Part shown: piece after piece, positions 1 through 4,656 of the stretch
Numbering within the stretch: position 1 is the first letter of the stretch
How the letters are laid out: every line of letters starts with the position of its first letter
Origin: Tannerella sp.
GTDB taxonomy: Bacteria > Bacteroidota > Bacteroidia > Bacteroidales > Tannerellaceae
Reading direction: 5' to 3'
DNA length: 5,311 nt
Assembly: GCA_031289445.1 (NCBI GenBank)
Contig: JAITPL010000010.1
Span: 1-5,311 of the forward strand
Notes under the pieces: model-generated
Databases searched by the model: none
Told to the model about the DNA's origin: nothing
The model's input: only the letters and a program-made list of their open reading frames with translations
Made by a program: the position numbers and the translations under genes

Positions 1-66
1 TGTGATTTCATCGGTTTCGCTGAGGATTTCCCGCGCCAACTCGGCCTTTTGAGCTTCCAACTCCAA
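1..66 (-). CDS. 5' fragment of a small Bacteroidetes hypothetical protein (continues off the left edge)
   Basis: Read on the minus strand from a TTG at 66, the frame is open to the window edge and gives 22 residues, (M)ELEAQKAELAREILSETD and on. This charged amphipathic opening resembles the N-termini of short Bacteroidetes hypothetical proteins, some of them labelled addiction-module-like; that resemblance is from memory, not from an alignment. The frame stays open upstream to a TAA near 105-103 with no ATG in between, so the start must be non-ATG: TTG at 66, or possibly ATC at 81, which would add IDANT and sits just after an AGAGAGAAA stretch. A Bacteroidetes promoter lies at 112-140, correctly placed for this gene. 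The function cannot be judged from 22 residues. Confidence 0.45.
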   Translation of the reverse strand, partial: MELEAQKAELAREILSETDEIT

Positions 67-111
67 TGTGTTTGCGTCGATATTTTCTCTCTGTTTTTTA
101 TTTTAACAGCG

Positions 112-140
112 CAAAGGTACGACTTTTCTTTCAATCCCAA
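112..140 (-). promoter_or_regulatory. Bacteroidetes-type promoter for the gene at the left edge
   Basis: On the minus strand a perfect -7 element TACCTTTG (119-112) is preceded by TTG at 140-138, with an 18-nt spacer. That is slightly short of the usual 19-21 nt between the -33 TTG and the -7 TAnnTTTG of the Bacteroidetes primary sigma factor. Transcription would start near 106 and read into the partial gene at 66-1. Confidence 0.6.
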
Positions 141-199
141 TGCCATTTCCATCAAAAATCGTGTGATTAGCTTCGACGTCGCGGGGAAATGCGTTGGCG

Positions 200-260
200 G
201 TAGGGGCGACCTGCGTTCGCCCAAACATAATCATGGGTGACCGCAAGGGATCGCCCCTAC
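200..260. repeat. Palindromic intergenic repeat with GTAGGGGCGA arms
   Basis: GTAGGGGCGA at 200-209 is perfectly complementary to TCGCCCCTAC at 251-260. Each half also folds by itself: GGGGCGA pairs with TCGCCC across 203-222, and GGGTGA with TCGCCC across 235-256. The whole therefore makes either one long cruciform or two adjacent hairpins. Repeats with this core are, from memory, common between genes in gut Bacteroidetes and resemble REP or MITE-type elements. No coding capacity is visible. Confidence 0.7.
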
Positions 261-297
261 ACCCGCTACAGGATTCGTATCAATAGGATTATGAGTG

Positions 298-325
298 CGT
301 CATTGGCCGCCGACACGAAGCAATC
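298..325 (-). repeat. Dispersed intergenic repeat, GATTGCTTCGTG...AATGACG type, left copy
   Basis: On the minus strand GATTGCTTCGTG (325-314) is followed by a short variable middle and AATGACG (304-298). The same two blocks in the same order occur on the plus strand at 4606-4630, so the two copies face opposite ways and flank the operon and RNA genes. The blocks match a repeat with the consensus GATTGCTTCGTC...CGCAATGACG that I recall from many bacterial genomes. Confidence 0.6.
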
Positions 326-352
326 TTCTACTTTCTACTTTCTATCTTCTCC
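325..352. repeat. Heptamer tandem repeat, about four units of TTTCTAC
   Basis: Four consecutive 7-nt units are CTTCTAC (325-331), TTTCTAC (332-338), TTTCTAT (339-345) and CTTCTCC (346-352). On the minus strand these read as GAAAGTA-like units, purine-only except for one T. The tract directly adjoins the dispersed repeat at 298-325. A period of seven also marks the tract at 4517-4579, although the unit there is different. Confidence 0.65.
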
Positions 353-370
353 CTTTATCCCCTTTATAAC

Positions 371-406
371 GCAGAAAACCCCATGCTCACGCACGGGGTT
401 TTCTGC
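371..406. terminator. Strong bidirectional intrinsic terminator
   Basis: GCAGAAAACCCC (371-382) pairs perfectly with GGGGTTTTCTGC (395-406), a 12-bp stem. Inside it, after an A/C mismatch, three further pairs (TGC with GCA) close a TCAC loop. Because the stem carries AAAA and TTTT next to the GC core, either strand reads as a GC hairpin followed by TTTTCT, so it can stop transcription both ways. It is the first strong terminator downstream of secG and probably ends the operon transcript as well as the short transcript proposed from the promoter at 477-507. Confidence 0.8.
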
Positions 407-471
407 ATTAACCATTAATAAACTTTTTACCTTATAAAAAACTAATAATATGAAGAAGTATTCACATCTAT
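371..471 (-). ncRNA. Candidate small RNA of about 100 nt between an orphan promoter and a terminator
   Basis: A near-consensus promoter at 477-507 points left into a region with no gene, and a strong hairpin terminator follows about 65 nt after the predicted start. The predicted transcript has an AU-rich body (about 470-407) and the terminator stem as its 3' end. The only ATG close to the 5' end is followed at once by a TGA, so a peptide is unlikely. It does not match any RNA family I can recognise. Existence is inferred purely from the signal layout; the promoter could equally be a relic. Confidence 0.3.
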
Positions 472-476
472 GGGTG

Positions 477-507
477 CAAAGGTACAACAGTTAATAATAG
501 GGCACAA
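477..507 (-). promoter_or_regulatory. Orphan Bacteroidetes promoter downstream of secG
   Basis: On the minus strand TTG (507-505) is separated by exactly 20 nt from TACCTTTG (484-477), the textbook spacing for the Bacteroidetes primary sigma factor. The 13-nt string TACCTTTGCACCC here is identical to that in front of lptB (4255-4243). It is the best promoter in the window by consensus, yet no protein gene follows it on this strand before the terminator at 371-406. Confidence 0.65.
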
Positions 508-515
508 GCGTCCGA

Positions 516-538
516 GCCTAATATTTAACGAATTAGGC
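516..538. repeat. Short inverted repeat (hairpin) after secG
   Basis: GCCTAAT (516-522) is complementary to ATTAGGC (532-538) around a 9-nt loop. It lies about 46 nt past the secG stop codon. On the minus strand no T-run follows it, so it is at best a stabilising 3' hairpin or an attenuating structure, not a classical terminator. Confidence 0.35.
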
Positions 539-583
539 CTGTTTATGTACAAAATGAGGGATATTCAGTACAAAACCGAATTT

Positions 584-952
584 CTAATTTTCTTCGGGTG
601 CAGCTTGCTGTGGCTCAGCCGCTTGTTGTCCTTGCAAGGCGTCCGGCAGAGCTGTGCCGAAATCGGGCGGAGCGGTGGTGACCGGCGCACTCACATTCTC
701 AAGCACTTCCGAGCCGGCTGCTACCTTCTCGCGAGGTATCCAGTGAGTGATTACTATGCACAAAAGCACAACAACCGCTGCTGCTCCCCATGTGAATTTC
801 TCAAGGAAATCGGTGGTCTTGCGAACGCCGAGCACTTGATTTGAAGAGGCGAAACCTGATGCGAGGCCGCCGCCCTTCGAGTTCTGAACTAATACTATCA
901 GGACTAGGAATATAGCGCTGATAAGAATCAAAATTGATAAGAATACGTACAT
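584..952 (-). CDS. secG: SecG, preprotein translocase subunit
   Basis: SecG is the small non-essential partner of the SecY-SecE channel in the cytoplasmic membrane and assists SecA-driven export. The 122-residue product has the family layout: a first membrane helix (about 3-22), the conserved cytosolic loop VQNSKGGGLASGF (22-34) and RKTTDFLEKFTW (44-55), then a second helix (about 53-70). Residues 75-122 form a tail rich in Ala, Pro and Gln that looks disordered and is longer than a minimal SecG. The ATG at 952 puts the first helix at the extreme N-terminus as expected. The gene begins 7 nt after the stop of the upstream TPR-like gene, so it is the last gene of the operon. A weak 5-bp stem (576-580 with 593-597) followed by TTTT overlaps its stop codon; the strong terminator is at 371-406. 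Confidence 0.95.
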   Translation of the reverse strand: MYVFLSILILISAIFLVLIVLVQNSKGGGLASGFASSNQVLGVRKTTDFLEKFTWGAAAVVVLLCIVITHWIPREKVAAGSEVLENVSAPVTTAPPDFGTALPDALQGQQAAEPQQAAPEEN

Positions 953-959
953 TTTTAAT

Positions 960-1700
960 TTATTTTAAGTTAATAATCTTTTCTAAGTAGCGAATCTGGT
1001 CTGCAAAGTAAATATTTTTTTCCGGATATTTCAAACTTAGGAGCCGGATAATTTCCAGAGCCTTGTCATATTTCTTTTGCCGGATATACACACGTGCCAG
1101 AGTTTCAGTGAAATAGGAGTCGTCGAGAGAAGGTTTCTCTAAAGCCTCATTTCTTGTTTGACTGCCCGAAATATCCTCCGCTTCGTCATCCTCCGAAGGA
1201 GCAGGCGGAGCTAATCGCGTTCCTGTTTGCTTTTCGTTCTCGATATACGAATCAATCAGCTCCTGGTGCTTGAATTGATTGTCATTGTCTTCTTCCACCG
1301 GTAAGTCCTCCGCATTTTCGGCCAGCCAGCTGATATAGTCGGAAGGCGACTGCAACAAGGGCTTCTTTTTGCGTACAGAGGCAGCAGTATTGGCGGCAGT
1401 GTCGGCCTTGGTCTTGGTCCTGGTCTTGACCTTGGGAGCGCTTTCTTCGACCTTGGGAGCGGGTTTGCTGTACTCATAGAGCAGCATGAAAAGGCGGCGG
1501 CGGTCGGGGATATAGACAGCCATTCGCTTGAGTTCCTTTTCCAGGCGAATATCTTCAAGCATGGCGAGGTTCTTGAGATAAAGTATCCTCACCGCCTGAA
1601 AGAACGGATAGTCGTCAACCATCTGTTTAAGCTCCACCAGGGAAGACCTGTTCAGCTGCGACGTATCTGTCATCCATTGATATAATTCTGCACTGTTCAT
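960..1700 (-). CDS. Conserved Bacteroidales protein with a C-terminal TPR-like motif, function unknown
   Basis: This 246-residue protein has no signal peptide or membrane segment and is probably cytoplasmic. Residues 1-78 form a conserved helical domain (LVELKQMVDDYPFFQAVRIL and the following lines) ending in an aromatic stretch, FMLLYEY. Residues 80-195 are a variable linker: a Lys/Thr/Ala-rich part (about 89-114), short helical motifs around DYISWLAENAEDL (121-133) and QELIDSYIEN (146-155), then an acidic stretch near 169-178. The last 48 residues (199-246) look like one tetratricopeptide unit plus a capping helix, with ETLARVYIRQKKYDKALEII at 199-218. The family is known to me only as a hypothetical or TPR protein encoded between lptE and secG in Bacteroidales. 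Its start lies 4 nt after the lptE stop, implying translational coupling. A scaffold or adaptor role is inferred only from the TPR motif. Confidence 0.85.
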   Translation of the reverse strand: MNSAELYQWMTDTSQLNRSSLVELKQMVDDYPFFQAVRILYLKNLAMLEDIRLEKELKRMAVYIPDRRRLFMLLYEYSKPAPKVEESAPKVKTRTKTKADTAANTAASVRKKKPLLQSPSDYISWLAENAEDLPVEEDNDNQFKHQELIDSYIENEKQTGTRLAPPAPSEDDEAEDISGSQTRNEALEKPSLDDSYFTETLARVYIRQKKYDKALEIIRLLSLKYPEKNIYFADQIRYLEKIINLK

Positions 1701-1704
1701 ACTT

Positions 1705-2244
1705 TTACCAGTTAGCTACGGATTCGTTAAATATCTGATCTACAATCTCTTCGAGAATCAACTGACACAGTTCGTCCTGCACTTCGTCGATAGTTCGTTC
1801 GTTACTGAACTCCTGATAAGCCGAAAATGACTGCTCAAAATCCTCTTCGGAGTTCGTTTTGTTGGTATATCTCACGCGCACGGTGATGGTCAGCCTTGTT
1901 TGCGAGGCGTAGGCGTTTTCCTTAACTGCCTGTGGAGCAAGGTTATATCCTGTTATTTCGCCTTCGAGTTCAAGGTCGCCGCCTTCGCGAAGTATCTGCA
2001 ACTTCGTGCGTTTGGTATATTTGTCTTTCAGAGTTTCGTTAAACTTCTGTGACAGAGGGGCATAGACTAAAGGAGCCGTATTCGGGAAATCCTTTATTGA
2101 AATCGAGTGTACCTTGGTATAGTCAATCGACGAGCCGGTGAAGGAATAGGACACCGAGCAGGACGCAATCAACCATCCTGCCGACGCCATGAGCAACAGA
2201 GCGCTCAGAGCCTTGATTCTTACTGTGTCAGTCAACTTTCTCAT
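1705..2244 (-). CDS. lptE: LptE family lipoprotein, LPS-assembly partner of LptD
   Basis: LptE is an outer-membrane lipoprotein that plugs the LptD barrel and helps place lipopolysaccharide on the cell surface. The 179-residue precursor starts with a basic stretch (MRKLTDTVRIK), a hydrophobic core (about 12-26) and a lipobox LIASC, so Cys29 would be lipidated after signal peptidase II cleavage. The mature part follows the Bacteroidetes LptE pattern: CSVSYSFTGSSIDYTK just after the cysteine, SISIKDFPNTAPLVYAPL, then LELEGEITGYNLAP in the middle, and a C-terminal helix ending in SVANW. The ATG at 2244 overlaps the TGA of the upstream activator gene (ATGA at 2244-2241), so the two are probably translated in a coupled way. 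LptD is not in this window. Identification rests on family resemblance, lipobox and context, and is strong. Confidence 0.92.
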   Translation of the reverse strand: MRKLTDTVRIKALSALLLMASAGWLIASCSVSYSFTGSSIDYTKVHSISIKDFPNTAPLVYAPLSQKFNETLKDKYTKRTKLQILREGGDLELEGEITGYNLAPQAVKENAYASQTRLTITVRVRYTNKTNSEEDFEQSFSAYQEFSNERTIDEVQDELCQLILEEIVDQIFNESVANW

Positions 2245-3473
2245 TCCAGATCGTATTCTTTAATTTTGCGATATAGCGTGCGTTCCGAGATTTTCAAGTC
2301 GGAGGCCGCGTTCTTGCGACGTCCGTTGTTTCTATCCAAAGCCCTTTGTATCATGTCTTTCTCAACATCTTCCAGTGATTGAGCCTCTTCAATCGTTTCG
2401 GCGTCCTGAATGGGCGAATGATGTATTGAAGGCTGATGGACAACGTTTGATTGCATGGGAGCGGTATGCACCGAAGCGGTACGGACGGTTGCGGGCTGGT
2501 ACAGTTCGTCATTGACGCCGTTAAGCGTTACGGCGCCGTTCATTATGTTATGCACCAGCTTTTTCAGCTCGCTGACGTCCTTTTTCATGTCGAAAAGCAC
2601 GGAGTAGAGGATTTCTCTCTCGTTATTGAACATTTTTTGCTCGTCCGACGCATATTGTGCCAGAGCGGGCAGTTTTTCCATGTTCAAGTTCGGTATATGC
2701 ATACGCAGCACGTCAGCCGATATTTCGCGTTTCTCTTCGATAACCGAGATGCGCTCGACGATGTTTTTAAGTTCGCGCACATTGCCCGGCCAGCGATACG
2801 AAAGGAGCAACTCGCGGGCGTCTTCGGCGAGTGCAACGGTCGGCATTCGATACTTGTCGGCACAGTCGCCGGCAAACTTGCGAAATAGCAGCAGTACATC
2901 CTCCTGACGCTCGCGAAGAGGCGGTATGCGTATAGGCACAGTGCTCAGGCGGTAGTACAAATCGACGCGAAACTTATGCTGCGAAACGGCGTCCATCAGA
3001 TTGACATTCGTAGCGGCTACAATACGTACATTGGTCTTCTGCGCTTTCGACGAGCCTACTTTCATAAACTCGCCGCTTTCGAGCACGCGCAGCAGCCGCA
3101 CCTGCGTCGATAGCGGCAACTCGCCCACCTCGTCAAGGAAGATTGTACCTCCGTCGGCAACCTCGAAATAACCTTTCCGCAGGTCTTTAGCGTCGGTAAA
3201 CGAGCCTTTCTCGTGTCCGAAAAGCTCCGAATCAATCGTACCTTCGGGTATGGCGCCGCAGTTCACCGCTATGTATTGAGCATGTTTGCGCGGGCTGTTG
3301 TGATGTATGATCTGTGGAAATACCTCCTTGCCAACCCCGCTCTCGCCGGTAATAAGTACGGACAGGTCGGTAGGCGCGACCTGCAAGGCTACGTCTATCG
3401 CTCTGTTCAACTCGGCGTTGGCGCCGATAATACCGAAGCGTTGTTTGGCTTGTTGTATTTCTTCAGCTTTCAT
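2241..3473 (-). CDS. Sigma-54-dependent transcriptional activator (AAA+ and Fis-type HTH, no sensory domain)
   Basis: Proteins of this type bind upstream of promoters and use ATP hydrolysis to open sigma-54 RNA polymerase. The 410-residue product starts almost directly with the AAA+ domain (about 14-245). Walker A is GESGVGKE (43-50), the sigma-54 contact loop is GSFTDA (90-95), Walker B is GGTIFLDE (108-115), sensor I is ATN (154-156), the arginine-finger region is FRVDLYYRL (168-176) and sensor II is WPGNVRELKN (228-237). After a linker with a His/Pro/Gln-rich stretch (about 335-356), a Fis-type helix-turn-helix ends the protein (366-410). No receiver, GAF or PAS domain is present, so control must come from expression level or a partner. 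The contact loop has Asp94 where the GAFTGA consensus has Gly. The gene starts 6 nt after the lptB stop and overlaps lptE by 4 nt. Confidence 0.93.
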   Translation of the reverse strand: MKAEEIQQAKQRFGIIGANAELNRAIDVALQVAPTDLSVLITGESGVGKEVFPQIIHHNSPRKHAQYIAVNCGAIPEGTIDSELFGHEKGSFTDAKDLRKGYFEVADGGTIFLDEVGELPLSTQVRLLRVLESGEFMKVGSSKAQKTNVRIVAATNVNLMDAVSQHKFRVDLYYRLSTVPIRIPPLRERQEDVLLLFRKFAGDCADKYRMPTVALAEDARELLLSYRWPGNVRELKNIVERISVIEEKREISADVLRMHIPNLNMEKLPALAQYASDEQKMFNNEREILYSVLFDMKKDVSELKKLVHNIMNGAVTLNGVNDELYQPATVRTASVHTAPMQSNVVHQPSIHHSPIQDAETIEEAQSLEDVEKDMIQRALDRNNGRRKNAASDLKISERTLYRKIKEYDLE

Positions 3474-3479
3474 ATCTAT

Positions 3480-4238
3480 CTAAAAACTCTTTTTTCGTAA
3501 TTCAAAATCGCGACCGAGATACTTCTCGCGCACAATAGCGTTGGCGGCAAGCTCTTCGGCGGTGCCTTGAAACAGCACTTTTCCCTCGAAGAGCAGATAG
3601 GCGCGGTCGGTGATGCTTAATGTCTCATGCACGTTATGGTCGGTGATGAGGATGCCTATGTTCTTGTGTTTCAGCCGCTCTACTATAGTCTGTATATCCT
3701 GCACGGCGATAGGGTCAACGCCGGCAAAAGGCTCGTCGAGCATGATAAACTTGGGGTCGATGGCCAGACAGCGGGCTATCTCCGTGCGCCTGCGTTCGCC
3801 GCCCGACAAGTGGTCGCCAAGGCTCTTGCGCACCTTTTGCAGACCGAACTCTTCTATCAGGCTTTCCATCTTATCGCGCTGATAGTCATCAGGTTTGTCG
3901 GTCATTTCGAGCACGGCTCTGATATTGTCCTCGACCGTCATCTTCCTGAATATTGAAGCCTCCTGCGCAAGGTAACCTATGCCTTTGCGTGCGCGTTTAT
4001 AGACAGGGAAGTCGGTGATTTCCAGGTCGTCGAGGAAAATCTTTCCGTTGTGAGGCGTTACGAGACCTACGGTCATGTAAAATGTAGTAGTCTTACCAGC
4101 CCCGTTAGGTCCGAGTAAGCCCACTATCTCGCCTTGCTTGACATTGACCGAAACATGGTTGACAACCGTTCTACTACGGTATTTCTTGACCAAATCTTCG
4201 GTACGCAAAACCATCTTTATTTCATCCGTTTTGTCCAT
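3480..4238 (-). CDS. lptB: LptB, LPS export ABC transporter ATPase
   Basis: LptB is the cytoplasmic ATPase that, with the LptF and LptG membrane proteins, extracts lipopolysaccharide from the inner membrane and pushes it along the Lpt bridge. Counting from ATG 4238 (252 residues), all ABC motifs are present: Walker [10 protein letters not shown] (43-51), Q-loop Gln92, signature LSGGE (144-148), Walker B FIMLDEP (164-170) with catalytic Glu169, and switch His201. The stretch [17 protein letters not shown] (90-106) is characteristic of LptB. The frame is open further to a TTG at 4250, but that TTG lies inside the -7 promoter box (4255-4248) and so cannot be on the mRNA. ATG 4238 would leave a leader of only a few nt; ATG 4214 (MVLRTEDLV) is a good alternative with a leader of about 28 nt. 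It is the first gene of the operon. Confidence 0.95.
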   Translation of the reverse strand: MDKTDEIKMVLRTEDLVKKYRSRTVVNHVSVNVKQGEIVGLLGPNGAGKTTTFYMTVGLVTPHNGKIFLDDLEITDFPVYKRARKGIGYLAQEASIFRKMTVEDNIRAVLEMTDKPDDYQRDKMESLIEEFGLQKVRKSLGDHLSGGERRRTEIARCLAIDPKFIMLDEPFAGVDPIAVQDIQTIVERLKHKNIGILITDHNVHETLSITDRAYLLFEGKVLFQGTAEELAANAIVREKYLGRDFELRKKSF

Positions 4239-4247
4239 ATCAGGGTG

Positions 4248-4255
4248 CAAAGGTA
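4248..4255 (-). promoter_or_regulatory. -7 element of the lptB operon promoter
   Basis: On the minus strand TACCTTTG (4255-4248), continuing GCACCC, is a perfect Bacteroidetes -7 element. No TTG sits 19-21 nt upstream (the place is about 4275-4279), so the -33 part is poor. The transcript should begin near 4242. The position of this box excludes the in-frame TTG at 4250 as the lptB start. Confidence 0.65.
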
Positions 4256-4299
4256 GTAAAAAAAACGCAAATCATTATCGTTAATTCAAAAATTATCCT

Positions 4300-4307
4300 T
4301 ACCTTTG
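4300..4307 (+). promoter_or_regulatory. -7 element of the SRP RNA / tRNA-Thr promoter
   Basis: TACCTTTG at 4300-4307, continuing CGGCC, is a perfect -7 element 24 nt before the first base of the SRP RNA closing stem. The -33 position (about 4277-4280) has no TTG. It is divergent from the lptB promoter, with 44 nt between the two -7 boxes, so both -33 regions fall on the same few bases. Confidence 0.65.
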
Positions 4308-4330
4308 CGGCCGATTTAGAAATAGAAACA

Positions 4331-4429
4331 TGGGAAAGTCCTGCACGACCAGCTCCCTCGGAACTCCCCCAGGGCTTGACCGCAGCAAGGGTACGCAGGT
4401 TGAGCGGTGCGATGCAGTAAGCTTTCCCA
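4331..4429 (+). ncRNA. ffs: Signal recognition particle RNA (small bacterial 4.5S type)
   Basis: This RNA binds the Ffh protein and guides ribosomes making membrane proteins to the Sec channel. The ends pair as TGGGAAAG (4331-4338) with CTTTCCCA (4422-4429), and CTGCAC pairs further in with GTGC and GCAG on the opposite arm. The apical part holds the conserved Ffh-binding domain: GGAACTCCCCCAGGG (4360-4374) on one side and CGCAGCAAGGGTA (4381-4393) on the other, with the diagnostic AGCA asymmetric loop strand. The length of about 100 nt fits the small type without an Alu domain. The exact ends are inferred from the stem. It has its own promoter and lies 3 nt before a tRNA gene, so the two are probably one transcript cut by tRNA processing. 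Confidence 0.88.
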
Positions 4430-4432
4430 CCC

Positions 4433-4506
4433 GCCTCTTTAGCTCAGTTGGCCAGAGCACGTGATTTGTAATCTCGGGGTCGTTGGTTCGAATCCGACAA
4501 GAGGCT
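4433..4506 (+). tRNA. tRNA-Thr, anticodon UGU
   Basis: The cloverleaf is complete in 74 nt. The acceptor stem is GCCTCTT (4433-4439) with AAGAGGC (4499-4505); the D arm is GCTC (4442-4445) with GAGC (4455-4458); the anticodon stem is CGTGA (4460-4464) with TCTCG (4472-4476); the anticodon is TGT at 4467-4469; the T arm is GTTGG (4482-4486) with CCGAC (4494-4498) around TTCGAAT. The anticodon reads the Thr codon ACA. One U-U mismatch sits in the middle of the anticodon stem (4462/4474), and the T stem has one G-U pair. The 3' CCA is not encoded, since TCAAA follows. The gene lies 3 nt after the SRP RNA. Confidence 0.95.
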
Positions 4507-4516
4507 CAAAATAATG

Positions 4517-4579
4517 GATAATTGACAATTGATAATTGATAATTAGGCAGTTGTCATGAATAATTGAGAATTGAGAATG
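4517..4579. repeat. AT-rich heptamer tandem repeats in two blocks
   Basis: Block one is four units, GATAATT, GACAATT, GATAATT, GATAATT (4517-4544). After a 14-nt break, block two is AATAATT, GAGAATT, GAGAATG (4559-4579). The period of seven is kept within each block. An inverted pair TGTCAT (4552-4557) / ATGACA (4577-4582) brackets block two. The tract starts 10 nt after the tRNA and has no coding content; such seven-base AT-rich tracts are, from memory, common between Bacteroidetes genes. Confidence 0.7.
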
Positions 4580-4605
4580 ACATTGTTGCAACGATTATAT
4601 GGATA

Positions 4606-4630
4606 GATTGCTTCGTGCCTTATAATGACG
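4606..4630 (+). repeat. Dispersed intergenic repeat, GATTGCTTCGTG...AATGACG type, right copy
   Basis: GATTGCTTCGTG (4606-4617) is followed by a 6-nt variable part and AATGACG (4624-4630). It has the same blocks in the same order as the minus-strand copy at 325-298. The variable middle is shorter here and differs in sequence. The stop codon of the transposase remnant is 26 nt to the right. Confidence 0.6.
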
Positions 4631-4656
4631 ATAGCCGTAAGCGCCTGATTATGAAG

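Larger units (their letters stand above)
67..583. other. Intergenic region of 517 nt, repeats and signals only
   Basis: No convincing protein gene lies between the left-edge gene and secG. The region holds, from left to right, a minus-strand promoter, a GTAGGGGCGA palindromic repeat, a dispersed GATTGCTTCGTG repeat with an adjoining heptamer tract, a strong terminator hairpin, an orphan minus-strand promoter and a small hairpin near the secG 3' end. Open frames crossing it on the plus strand have no family resemblance and are interrupted by these repeats. Confidence 0.75.

Noticed and set aside
450..494. Short plus-strand frame starting ATGAAGAAG (14 residues) after the terminator
   Set aside because: It has a plausible-looking start after an A-rich leader, but it ends after 14 codons, runs over the minus-strand promoter, and has no plus-strand promoter. 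Probably chance or a decayed gene start.
576..597. CCGAA / TTCGG stem followed by TTTT as the secG terminator
   Set aside because: The stem is only 5 bp with a 12-nt loop and includes the stop codon; the hairpin at 371-406 is far more convincing.
470..844. Open frame of 124 codons on the plus strand
   Set aside because: It covers the secG coding region on the opposite strand and gives a Cys/Ser/Arg-rich product with no family resemblance; secG is certain.
1256..1558. Minus-strand frame inside the TPR-like gene, Pro/Arg/Ser-rich
   Set aside because: It is the shifted frame of the real gene; its composition reflects the Lys/Ala-rich linker read out of frame.
2451..2888. Open frame of 145 codons on the plus strand, with others at 2626, 3213 and 3627
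   Set aside because: These are antisense frames within the sigma-54 activator and lptB genes, whose protein motifs leave no doubt about the coding strand.
4490..4520. tRNA-Thr 3' end as an integration attachment site
   Set aside because: No second copy of the tRNA 3' end and no integrase gene are seen in the window, and the IS110 family does not use tRNA attachment sites in the integrase manner.
4517..4579. Possible CRISPR-like array
   Set aside because: The units are 7 nt and contiguous, with no spacers and no cas genes; this is a simple heptamer tract.
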